This document shows positions 5,375-11,222 of a DNA stretch of 11,222 nucleotides, one piece after another. The stretch is taken from contig CAKPKZ010000044.1 in NCBI GenBank assembly GCA_934167435.1, positions 1 to 11,222 of the forward strand. Reading direction: 5' to 3'. The notes under the pieces were generated by a model. The model saw only the letters and a list, made by a program, of their open reading frames with translations. It had not been told where the DNA came from and did not search any database. The position numbers were made by a program, and so were the translations under genes. How positions within the stretch are numbered: position 1 is the first letter of the stretch; each line of letters starts with the position of its first letter. The stretch comes from an uncultured Clostridia bacterium (lineage in GTDB: Bacteria; Bacillota; Clostridia; TANB77; CAG-508).

Positions 5375-5417
5375 GTAAGGTATATTTAATAAATTAAATA
5401 CACCTTACTCTCCTTTC
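5375..5417 (-). promoter_or_regulatory. hairpin-bridged ribosome binding site
   Basis: On the minus strand AAAGGAGA (5416-5409) is followed at once by a 15-bp stem (5408-5394 with 5389-5375, one G-U pair, loop TTTA). Then come 8 bases (AATAAAAA) and the ATG at 5366. Linear spacing from GGAG to ATG is 43 nt, far too long. With the stem folded it becomes about 9 nt, close to optimal. No U-run follows the stem, so it is not a terminator. Confidence 0.55.
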
Positions 5418-5442
5418 TATATTTATATTAACTAATAGTAAC

Positions 5443-6366
5443 TTACTTTTGATCTAGAACAGTTAATTCTGTTAATACCCATTTAGTATTTTCTAAAACT
5501 AATTTAGATCTACAGTATTCGCATATTGTTGATGAATTACTATTTGATATATCAGCACCACAATTTGGACATTTATTTAATTTTGCCTTTGAATCTATAG
5601 CCATTCTAAATTTCATGTCATATGTTACTCTCATTTTAATAGTATCACTGCCACTTGTTACTTTTCCTGTTTGAATATCTGCCATATAATCGATTTGGTC
5701 AATTACAAATCCAGTAGTAATTGTAATTATTCCATTTTCATTTGAAACGTCTTTTAACCATGCATTTAACATTTTCATATCTGCCATTACATTCTTTTCA
5801 CCCTTTAATTCCATACCATCAATCTGTGATTGATACATATTAAATAGTTCGTCTGTTAATTTATCTTGTACTGGCGTTATATCTAATGCTGTCCAAGCAT
5901 TTTGAATTTCAACAAAGGTATTAAAAGAATCGGTAATAAACTGTTTTTTATCAAAATCTGGTAAAATTGCTTTAATTTTATTTTCAATATCTTTATCATT
6001 ATGAACTTTAGTTGATGTATTGCGAGGAAGTTTTCTTTTTTTATTTGATTTCATTATATAGAATATTATTAAAAACCAAATAAATATGCATAGTACTCCC
6101 ATGAATTTTGATGAAGATGAGCCACTACTATTACTACTACTTTTGGAAGATGAACGCCTTGATGAACTGCTACTTTTATGTGATGAGCTGCGGCTCCCAC
6201 TGCTACTATGGCTTCCACCACTACTATGACTTGTTCCATGCCCTGAAACAGCATAAGAATTTGTTGTTTCTATTATAATAGAACTACATATAAAAGTGCA
6301 TATAAGTATAAGTGTAATAAAAATTAATTTGCCGTATTTTAATATTTTTTTTAATTTTTTCTTCAT
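5443..6366 (-). CDS. membrane-anchored Tim44-like protein with Ser-rich segment and zinc ribbon
   Basis: This 307-aa protein has, in order: a signal peptide-like segment (1-39, basic start, hydrophobic 14-30, SYA near 37-39); a Ser/His/Gly/Arg/Lys low-complexity stretch (41-87) with about half serine; one membrane helix (~89-105) followed by the basic stop KSNKKRK; a Tim44-like domain (~125-258); and a zinc ribbon with Cys266/269 and Cys282/285. By the positive-inside rule the Ser-rich part is outside and the Tim44/zinc part inside the cell. The start has GAAAGGGG (6386-6379) 12 nt upstream, a little long. It is the first gene of a probable two-gene unit with its soluble paralog. The family assignment is from fold pattern and context; the function is unknown. 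Confidence 0.7.
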   Translation of the reverse strand: MKKKLKKILKYGKLIFITLILICTFICSSIIIETTNSYAVSGHGTSHSSGGSHSSSGSRSSSHKSSSSSRRSSSKSSSNSSGSSSSKFMGVLCIFIWFLIIFYIMKSNKKRKLPRNTSTKVHNDKDIENKIKAILPDFDKKQFITDSFNTFVEIQNAWTALDITPVQDKLTDELFNMYQSQIDGMELKGEKNVMADMKMLNAWLKDVSNENGIITITTGFVIDQIDYMADIQTGKVTSGSDTIKMRVTYDMKFRMAIDSKAKLNKCPNCGADISNSNSSTICEYCRSKLVLENTKWVLTELTVLDQK

Positions 6367-6415
6367 TATTTATTTTAACCCCTTTCTTCTTCAAATTGTA
6401 TATTTAAAAACAATC

Positions 6416-6446
6416 ATTATATAATAATATTTTAATATAAAAGCAA
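6416..6446 (-). promoter_or_regulatory. candidate promoter of the Tim44-like gene pair
   Basis: On the minus strand TTGCTT (6446-6441) precedes TATATAAT (6423-6416). The spacer is 17 bp to TATATA or 19 bp to TATAAT. The -35 match is moderate in very AT-rich DNA. Confidence 0.4.
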
Positions 6447-6537
6447 TCAATTTTCAACTAATATTATAATGTTAATTTTAAGCTTTTTTAAGTTTCATAC
6501 AAACGAATTATAACATATTATAATATAGGTGATGTAT

Positions 6538-7074
6538 ATGAATATTTTTCGTGAATTATATGAAGATGAAAAAAATATAAAAGAAAAAGATCCTGCAACA
6601 AGTAATATTTTACAAGTAATAATTTTGTACCCAGGATTTCATATAATAGTTTTTCATAGAATAAATCATTTTTTATATAAGTGTAAATTATACTTTTTAG
6701 CAAGGTTGCTTTCCCAAATAGCAAGATTTTTAACAGGTATAGAAATACACCCAGGAGCACAAATAGGAAGAAAATTATTTATAGATCATGGAATGGGAAT
6801 TGTAATAGGAGAAACAGCAACAATAGGAGACAATTGTACTATTTATCATGGAGTAACACTTGGAGGAACAGGAAAAGAAAAGGGAAAAAGACATCCAGAC
6901 ATAGGAAATAATGTAATGGTAGGAAGTGGTTCAAAAGTTTTAGGACCAATACAAATTGGGAATAATGTAAAAATAGGGGCAGGAGCTATTGTATTAGAAT
7001 CAATGCCGTCAAATGTAACAGTAGTAGGAGTACCAGCTAAAATTGTAAAACATAGTAATGCTAATAAAAACTAA
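6538..7074 (+). CDS. cysE: serine O-acetyltransferase
   Basis: This 178-aa enzyme transfers acetyl from acetyl-CoA to L-serine, giving O-acetylserine, the first step of cysteine synthesis. ATG 6538 is preferred over GTG 6529 and ATG 6532 because those overlap the AGGTG site (6527-6531). It has the short N-terminal helical domain of Gram-positive CysE/EpsC types (~1-65), then left-handed hexapeptide repeats (IEIHPGAQIG at 68-77 onward). The catalytic His84 lies in FIDHGMGIVIGETA (81-94) and the second conserved His119 in GKRHPDIGNNVMVG (116-129). The CoA-site GGTGK is at 109-113. No cysK lies beside it. It is divergent from the Tim44 pair across a 170-bp gap and is followed by a gene with its own promoter. 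Confidence 0.92.
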   Translation: MNIFRELYEDEKNIKEKDPATSNILQVIILYPGFHIIVFHRINHFLYKCKLYFLARLLSQIARFLTGIEIHPGAQIGRKLFIDHGMGIVIGETATIGDNCTIYHGVTLGGTGKEKGKRHPDIGNNVMVGSGSKVLGPIQIGNNVKIGAGAIVLESMPSNVTVVGVPAKIVKHSNANKN

Positions 7075-7105
7075 AATATTAATTATTAAAGTTACCATAA
7101 TACGG

Positions 7106-7134
7106 TTGACAAAAATAAAAAAAAAAGATAAAAT
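7106..7134 (+). promoter_or_regulatory. promoter of the CorA-type gene
   Basis: A perfect -35 TTGACA (7106-7111), a 17-bp A-rich spacer and -10 TAAAAT (7129-7134). The A-tract spacer may give DNA curvature. Confidence 0.7.
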
Positions 7135-7167
7135 ATACAATGGAAAAAATTAAGGTGGGTGAAAAAT

Positions 7168-8118
7168 ATGTTAAAAATATACAATACAGATATACAAACA
7201 AATCAATTTACAGAAATAAAAGAATTTAAAAAAGGAAGTTGGATAAATTTAGTAAACCCATCGGAAAAAGATATAAAAAAAGTATGTGAAAACGTAAACA
7301 TTCAAGAAGAATTTATTAGAACCTCATTAGACTATGAAGAAAAAGCAAGAATTGACTATGAGGAAGACGATAATACAACACTTTTTGTAGTTGACGTTCC
7401 AATTATAGAAAAAGAATATGAAAACTATATATACACAACAATGCCATTAGGAATGATTGTGGTTAGAGATGATTACTTTATAACAGTATCATTAAAAAAT
7501 AATAAGGTAATAGAAGATTTTGAACAAAGGAAAATAAAAAATTTTCAAACATATAAAAAGACAAGATTTATATTTCAAATATTATATTTAAATGCATCAT
7601 ATATGTTAAATTACCTAAAACAAATAAATAAAGAAACAGAAATTGCAGAGTATATTTTAAAAAACTCAATGAAAAATAAGGAACTTTTAAAATTATTAAG
7701 TTTAGAAAAAGCATTAGTATACTTTACAACATCACTTAAATCAAATGAACTAGTAATGGAAAAAACACTAAGAGGAAAAATAATAAAATTATATGAAGAT
7801 GACGAAGATATACTAGAAGATGCTATTACAGAAAACAGACAAGCAATAGAAATGGCAAATATATATAGAGACATTTTAAATGGAACAATGGACGCATATG
7901 CCTCAATAATATCAAACAATCTAAATGGAGTAATGAAATTTTTAACATCAATAACAATAGTGCTTGCCGTTCCAACAATGATTTCAAGTTTTTGGGGAAT
8001 GAATGTAGGCTTACCATTCCAAAATGATCCTAGGGGATTTGTAATAATGATAACTATTTCTGTAATTTTAACATTACTTGTAACATGGTGGCTAAAAAGA
8101 AAAGATATGCTTGACTAA
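7168..8118 (+). CDS. corA: CorA-type magnesium transport protein
   Basis: This 316-aa membrane protein is expected to form a homopentameric Mg2+ (or Co2+/Ni2+) channel. ATG 7168 has AAGGTGGG (7152-7159) 8 nt upstream; the in-frame GTG 7159 overlaps that site. Residues 1-250 are the cytoplasmic alpha/beta and long-helix funnel domain. TM1 (~255-275) ends in the signature Gly-Met-Asn (277-279) within SSFWGMNVGLP. A short acidic/Asn external loop (QNDPRG) follows, then TM2 (~291-309) and a basic cytoplasmic tail (LKRKDMLD). Length and layout are typical. Family members without strong Mg2+ specificity exist, so the ion is inferred. It is transcribed alone and ends in a terminator shared with the convergent gene. 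Confidence 0.93.
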   Translation: MLKIYNTDIQTNQFTEIKEFKKGSWINLVNPSEKDIKKVCENVNIQEEFIRTSLDYEEKARIDYEEDDNTTLFVVDVPIIEKEYENYIYTTMPLGMIVVRDDYFITVSLKNNKVIEDFEQRKIKNFQTYKKTRFIFQILYLNASYMLNYLKQINKETEIAEYILKNSMKNKELLKLLSLEKALVYFTTSLKSNELVMEKTLRGKIIKLYEDDEDILEDAITENRQAIEMANIYRDILNGTMDAYASIISNNLNGVMKFLTSITIVLAVPTMISSFWGMNVGLPFQNDPRGFVIMITISVILTLLVTWWLKRKDMLD

Positions 8119-8121
8119 AAA

Positions 8122-8155
8122 AAGTTTGCAAAGAGAAAAATCTCATTGCAAACTT
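8122..8155. terminator. bidirectional terminator between corA and the CapA-like gene
   Basis: AAGTTTGCAA (8122-8131) pairs with TTGCAAACTT (8146-8155), with an inner GAGA/TCTC pair. On the minus strand a run of seven U residues follows, so it mainly serves the leftward gene. It overlaps that gene's stop codon. Confidence 0.75.
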
Positions 8156-9338
8156 AATTTATTTCTTCCCCAACTACCTTTTTAATTGTAGATAATTGAT
8201 TTTTTAAATATGTGTACATAGATTGCCCAATAGAAGTATCAGAACCACTTTCATAATTAGCAATTGTTTCTTTAATATCTAATAATCTGAATTTTTTTAG
8301 TTTTAAAGCTGGATCTTTATACATATAAATTGGAGTATATTTAGCACTATTAATAGAGACTTTTCCATCTGCATGTTTAGTAATATTTAAACTTAATATT
8401 ATAGAGCTTCTAGTATTTTCCGCACGTTGGTCACAAATAAAATTTCCACAAGCATAAATTACAAAACAGTCCTTTTTTGACCCGTCTTCTAAAGTAACCG
8501 TTCTTTTTTCCATAGGCTCAAAAACATGAGGATGGTTTCCAAGTATTACATCAACACCGTTTTTAAACAAAAAATCGGCTAAATCTTTTTGTTCTTCATT
8601 AGCAGAAAGTCTATATTCTGTTCCCCAATGCATACAAGCGCATATTAAATCAACATTTTCATTCTTGGCCTGTTCAATTTGTTTTTTAATTAAGTCCTTA
8701 TCTATTAAATTTACACAAAAATCTTTACCAGCTGGTACAGGAATTCCGTTAGTTCCGTAAGTATAATTTAGAAAAGCTATTTTTAAACCATTTACCTCTT
8801 TAGTAAATATTTTACTTTGTTCTTCAGCAGATTTATAAGTTCCTAAATGCTCTATTCCGGCATTGTCCAAAGTATCAATAGTTCTAGATAATCCAGAAAA
8901 TCCCATATCTAAACAATGATTACCGGCTGTTGTTATAATATCAATACCAATATCTTTTAAAGCATATGCTAAAGCATCTGGAGAATTGAAAGTTGGATAA
9001 TTACTATATCCACGCTCTTTACCAGCAAAACTTGTTTCTAGATTTCCAATTGTTATATCGCCAGCTTCAGTGTATTTTTTTATGTTTTTAAATACATAAG
9101 AAAAATCGTAATCATCTGTTGCAGAATTATAAGCATCCCAATATTGAGTATTATGACATAATACGTCACCAATAGCAGTTATAGTTATCGTTTTGTCTTC
9201 TTTTTTTTCTTCATTAGTTACTTGATTATTTGATATAAAAACATCTTGATTACTTTCAGAATTATTTTTAGAAAAATAATAAAAGCCACCAGCCAAAGCA
9301 ATTAAAATGAATAAAATAATAATTAAAAATTTTTTCAT
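8154..9338 (-). CDS. CapA family metallophosphatase-like protein
   Basis: This 394-aa protein of the CapA/PgsA superfamily (poly-gamma-glutamate synthesis-associated, metallophosphatase fold) is anchored outside the cell by an N-terminal helix (~4-22, no lipobox cysteine seen). Putative metal-site motifs: AIGDVLCH (55-62), GNLETSF (98-104), TAGNHCLDMG (137-146), CMHWGTEY (235-242) and GNHPHVFEP (267-275). These give the Asp, Asn, His set expected for the fold. The start is supported by AAGGGGG (9356-9350), 11 nt before ATG. The capB/capC ligase genes are not adjacent, so it is probably one of the many stand-alone CapA-like proteins and a capsule role is not established. It is convergent with corA and divergent from the DUF378 gene. 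Confidence 0.88.
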   Translation of the reverse strand: MKKFLIIILFILIALAGGFYYFSKNNSESNQDVFISNNQVTNEEKKEDKTITITAIGDVLCHNTQYWDAYNSATDDYDFSYVFKNIKKYTEAGDITIGNLETSFAGKERGYSNYPTFNSPDALAYALKDIGIDIITTAGNHCLDMGFSGLSRTIDTLDNAGIEHLGTYKSAEEQSKIFTKEVNGLKIAFLNYTYGTNGIPVPAGKDFCVNLIDKDLIKKQIEQAKNENVDLICACMHWGTEYRLSANEEQKDLADFLFKNGVDVILGNHPHVFEPMEKRTVTLEDGSKKDCFVIYACGNFICDQRAENTRSSIILSLNITKHADGKVSINSAKYTPIYMYKDPALKLKKFRLLDIKETIANYESGSDTSIGQSMYTYLKNQLSTIKKVVGEEIN

Positions 9339-9369
9339 AAAAAATTCATCCCCCTTTTAATATATATAT

Positions 9370-9398
9370 AAATTAACACTAAAAAACAAATTTTGCAA
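9370..9398 (-). promoter_or_regulatory. candidate promoter of the CapA-like gene
   Basis: On the minus strand TTGCAA (9398-9393) and TAATTT (9375-9370) are 17 bp apart. Other TATATA options lie just downstream in the AT-rich leader. Confidence 0.4.
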
Positions 9399-9414
9399 TA
9401 AAATGAATAAATAT

Positions 9415-9443
9415 TTAGAAAATGTAAATCATAATATTAAAAT
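9415..9443 (+). promoter_or_regulatory. candidate promoter of the DUF378 gene
   Basis: TTAGAA (9415-9420) and TAAAAT (9438-9443) are 17 bp apart, 25 bp before the start codon. The -35 match is weak. Confidence 0.4.
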
Positions 9444-9467
9444 AGTAATTCTTTTGGAGGTGATAAA

Positions 9468-9656
9468 ATGAAAGCAATAGATACAATAGCATTAATTTTA
9501 ATAATAATAGGTGCAATAAATTGGGGACTAGTAGGAATATTTAATTTTAACTTAGTAGATGCTATTTTTGGAACAATGTCCGTAATTAGCAGAATAATAT
9601 ATGCATTAGTAGGGATATCTGGATTATGGGGAATAAAATTATTATTTGATAAATAG
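9468..9656 (+). CDS. DUF378 family small membrane protein
   Basis: This 62-aa protein has two membrane helices (~6-26 and ~38-58). The family pattern is clear: ALILIIIGAINWGLVGIFNF at the start, a short loop with DAIFG, then a second helix with the conserved small residues VGISGLWGI and a charged end (FDK). The ribosome binding site GGAGGTG (9456-9462) is strong. B. subtilis YuzA is a member of this family; no biochemical role is known. It has its own candidate promoter and a strong terminator directly after the stop codon, so it is expressed alone. Confidence 0.9.
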   Translation: MKAIDTIALILIIIGAINWGLVGIFNFNLVDAIFGTMSVISRIIYALVGISGLWGIKLLFDK

Positions 9657-9685
9657 AAAAAAGGCAAATTATGTTGCCTTTTTTT
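9657..9685 (+). terminator. terminator of the DUF378 gene
   Basis: GGCAA (9663-9667) and TTGCC (9674-9678) with flanking A-run and seven T residues (9679-9685) form an 11-bp stem with a 6-base loop. Confidence 0.8.
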
Positions 9686-9686
9686 A

Positions 9687-9715
9687 TTGAAAATAATTTT
9701 AAATTAGTGTATAAT
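9687..9715 (+). promoter_or_regulatory. promoter of the ABC-F gene
   Basis: TTGAAA (9687-9692) and a perfect TATAAT (9710-9715) are 17 bp apart, directly after the DUF378 terminator. The ~25-nt leader is too short for an attenuator of the type that controls many antibiotic-resistance ABC-F genes. Confidence 0.7.
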
Positions 9716-9747
9716 AGGCAAGATAAATATATTAGGAGGAGATAATA

Positions 9748-11222
9748 ATGCTAAGTGCAAATGGAGTTACTGTTAGATTTGGAAAAAGAGTACTTTTTGA
9801 AGATGTAAATATTAAATTTGGAAGAGGAAATTGCTATGGAATAATAGGAGCAAATGGAGCAGGAAAATCAACATTTTTAAAAGTCTTATCTGGAGAATTA
9901 GAACCAAGTAAAGGAGACGTATCTTTAGATAAAGGGGAAAGACTTTCAGTATTAAAGCAAGACCACTTTGCATTTGAAGAATATACAGTAATTGACACAG
10001 TAATGATGGGCAATAAAGAATTATATGATATAATGCAACAAAAAGAAGCAATATATGCAAAACCAGACTTTTCTGAAGAAGACGGAATGAAAGCTGCAAA
10101 ATTAGAAGAGAAATTTGCAGAATTAGATGGATGGAATGCAGAGTCAGATGCTAGTCAATTATTAAACGATTTAGGAATAATACCAGAAAATCATTATAAA
10201 TTAATGAAAGACATAGAGGCAAGAGAAAAAGTAAAAGTATTACTAGCACAAAGTTTATTTGGAAATCCAGATGTTTTATTACTAGACGAACCAACAAATG
10301 ACTTAGATTTAAAAAGTATAGATTGGCTTCAAGAATTTTTAATAAATTTCGAAAACACAGTAATAGTTGTTTCTCATGATAGATATTTTTTAAATAAAGT
10401 ATGTACACATATTGCAGATGTAGACTTTGGAAAAATAAAAGTATATCCAGGAAATTATGATTTCTGGTATGAATCAAGTCAATTAGCATTAAAGCAAATG
10501 AAGGAACAAAATAAAAAGAAAGAAGAAAAAATAAAAGAATTACAAGAATTTATAGCAAGATTTAGTGCTAACGCTTCTAAATCAAAACAAGCAACATCAA
10601 GAAAGAAAACATTAGAAAAAATAGAATTAGACGAAATTAAACCATCAAATAGAAAATATCCATATGTAGATTTTAAACCAGATAGAGAACCAGGAAAAGA
10701 AATTTTACAAGTTAAAAATATAAGTAAAACAATTAACGGAGAAAAAATATTAGACAATATATCATTTACTGTAAAAGAGGGAAATAAAATAGCATTTTTA
10801 GCAGACAATGAAAATGCAAAAACCATATTATTTCAAATAATAGCAGGTGAGATAGAACCAGACGAAGGAAGCTTAGTATGGGGAACAACAATTACAAAAA
10901 ACTATTTCCCTAAAGACAACAATTATTTATTTAATACAGACGAAAGTATAACAGATTGGCTAAGACAATACTCAAAAGATCCAGATGAAACATATGTAAG
11001 AGGATTTTTAGGAAGAATGCTGTTTTCAGGTGATGAATCATTAAAAAAAGTAAATGTTTTATCAGGAGGAGAAAAAGTAAGATGTGTACTTTCAAAAATG
11101 ATGCTTTCAGGTGCAAATTTTTTAATATTTGATGAACCAACAAATCATTTAGATATGGAAAGTATTACATCTGTAAATGAAGGAATGAAAAAATTCATTG
11201 GAAATATTTTATTTACATCACA
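9748..11222 (+). CDS. ABC-F family ATPase, YbiT/YkpA type (3' end off the window)
   Basis: The first 491 codons of a protein with two ATPase domains and no membrane segment; ABC-F proteins act at the ribosomal E site. The start has AGGAGG (9734-9739). NBD1: Walker A GANGAGKST (34-42), Walker B LLLDEPTNDLD (177-187), H-loop SHDR (209-212). Its signature position reads KDIEAREKVKV (154-164) instead of LSGGQ. A charged coiled-coil linker (P-site tRNA-interacting motif region) spans ~245-300. NBD2: Walker A is unusual, ADNENAKTIL (352-361) rather than GxxGxGKS/T. The signature LSGGEKV (438-444) and FDEPTNHLD (461-469) are intact. These deviations are, as I recall, typical of the YbiT/YkpA subgroup rather than decay. 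About 40-50 residues are missing at the right edge. A housekeeping translation role is more likely than drug resistance. Confidence 0.88.
   Translation, partial: MLSANGVTVRFGKRVLFEDVNIKFGRGNCYGIIGANGAGKSTFLKVLSGELEPSKGDVSLDKGERLSVLKQDHFAFEEYTVIDTVMMGNKELYDIMQQKEAIYAKPDFSEEDGMKAAKLEEKFAELDGWNAESDASQLLNDLGIIPENHYKLMKDIEAREKVKVLLAQSLFGNPDVLLLDEPTNDLDLKSIDWLQEFLINFENTVIVVSHDRYFLNKVCTHIADVDFGKIKVYPGNYDFWYESSQLALKQMKEQNKKKEEKIKELQEFIARFSANASKSKQATSRKKTLEKIELDEIKPSNRKYPYVDFKPDREPGKEILQVKNISKTINGEKILDNISFTVKEGNKIAFLADNENAKTILFQIIAGEIEPDEGSLVWGTTITKNYFPKDNNYLFNTDESITDWLRQYSKDPDETYVRGFLGRMLFSGDESLKKVNVLSGGEKVRCVLSKMMLSGANFLIFDEPTNHLDMESITSVNEGMKKFIGNILFTS

Noticed and set aside
8154..9338. CapA-like protein as evidence of a poly-gamma-glutamate capsule operon
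   Set aside because: No capB or capC homologs are adjacent; the gene stands alone between its own promoter and terminator.
1..11222. CRISPR array, insertion sequence, retron or classical defence operon
   Set aside because: No regularly spaced repeats, transposase, reverse transcriptase or nuclease genes are seen on either strand.

Overview
The window is very AT-rich and has Gram-positive hallmarks: strong AGGAGG-type ribosome binding sites, TTGACA/TATAAT promoters with 16-17 bp spacing, and factor-independent terminators after most genes. The gene content (VanW/G5 protein, DUF378, CapA-like protein, YbiT/YkpA-type ABC-F ATPase, Tim44-like zinc-ribbon proteins, stand-alone CBM25) fits a low-GC Bacillota, most likely an uncultured gut-type member of Clostridia. 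This is inference from content and composition, not a database result.

Bases 1-839 form a small accessory patch. The same 77-base sequence (the 3' end of a tRNA-Thr plus its terminator) occurs at 1-77 and 763-839. The second copy extends left only to the anticodon loop. This is the signature of attL/attR left by a tRNA-targeting tyrosine integrase, but only 762 bases separate the copies and no integrase is present. Between them is a compact two-transcript unit. A predicted ~75-nt RNA is transcribed rightward (promoter 112-140, terminator 190-222). A 41-codon gene (406-281) is transcribed leftward toward it (promoter 496-468, terminator 260-227). The RNA carries an imperfect 18-nt complement of the small gene's start-codon region, and the two terminator loops are complementary over 9 nt. 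The layout resembles par/Fst type I toxin-antitoxin loci, but the peptide is not Fst-like. This is the most interesting object in the window.

Bases 840-4544 hold a FabG-like short-chain reductase (+), a convergent stand-alone starch/glycogen-binding CBM25-like protein (-), a membrane-anchored VanW/G5 cell-wall protein (+), and a 53-codon remnant of maltose O-acetyltransferase (+). A tRNA-Lys(CTT) on the minus strand (4709-4634) faces this remnant and shares a bidirectional terminator with it.

Bases 4815-6366 carry two paralogous minus-strand genes, each a Tim44-like domain plus C-terminal zinc ribbon. The first is membrane-anchored behind a Ser-rich segment and the second is soluble. In the gap between them the only good Shine-Dalgarno sequence is separated from the downstream start codon by a 15-bp hairpin, suggesting structure-bridged translation initiation.

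Bases 6538-11222 hold ordinary housekeeping-type genes: serine acetyltransferase (cysE), CorA-type Mg2+ transporter, a convergent CapA-like lipid-anchored or membrane-anchored metallophosphatase, a DUF378 membrane protein and an ABC-F ATPase that runs off the right edge. Each has its own recognisable promoter and/or terminator, so most are probably single-gene transcription units.
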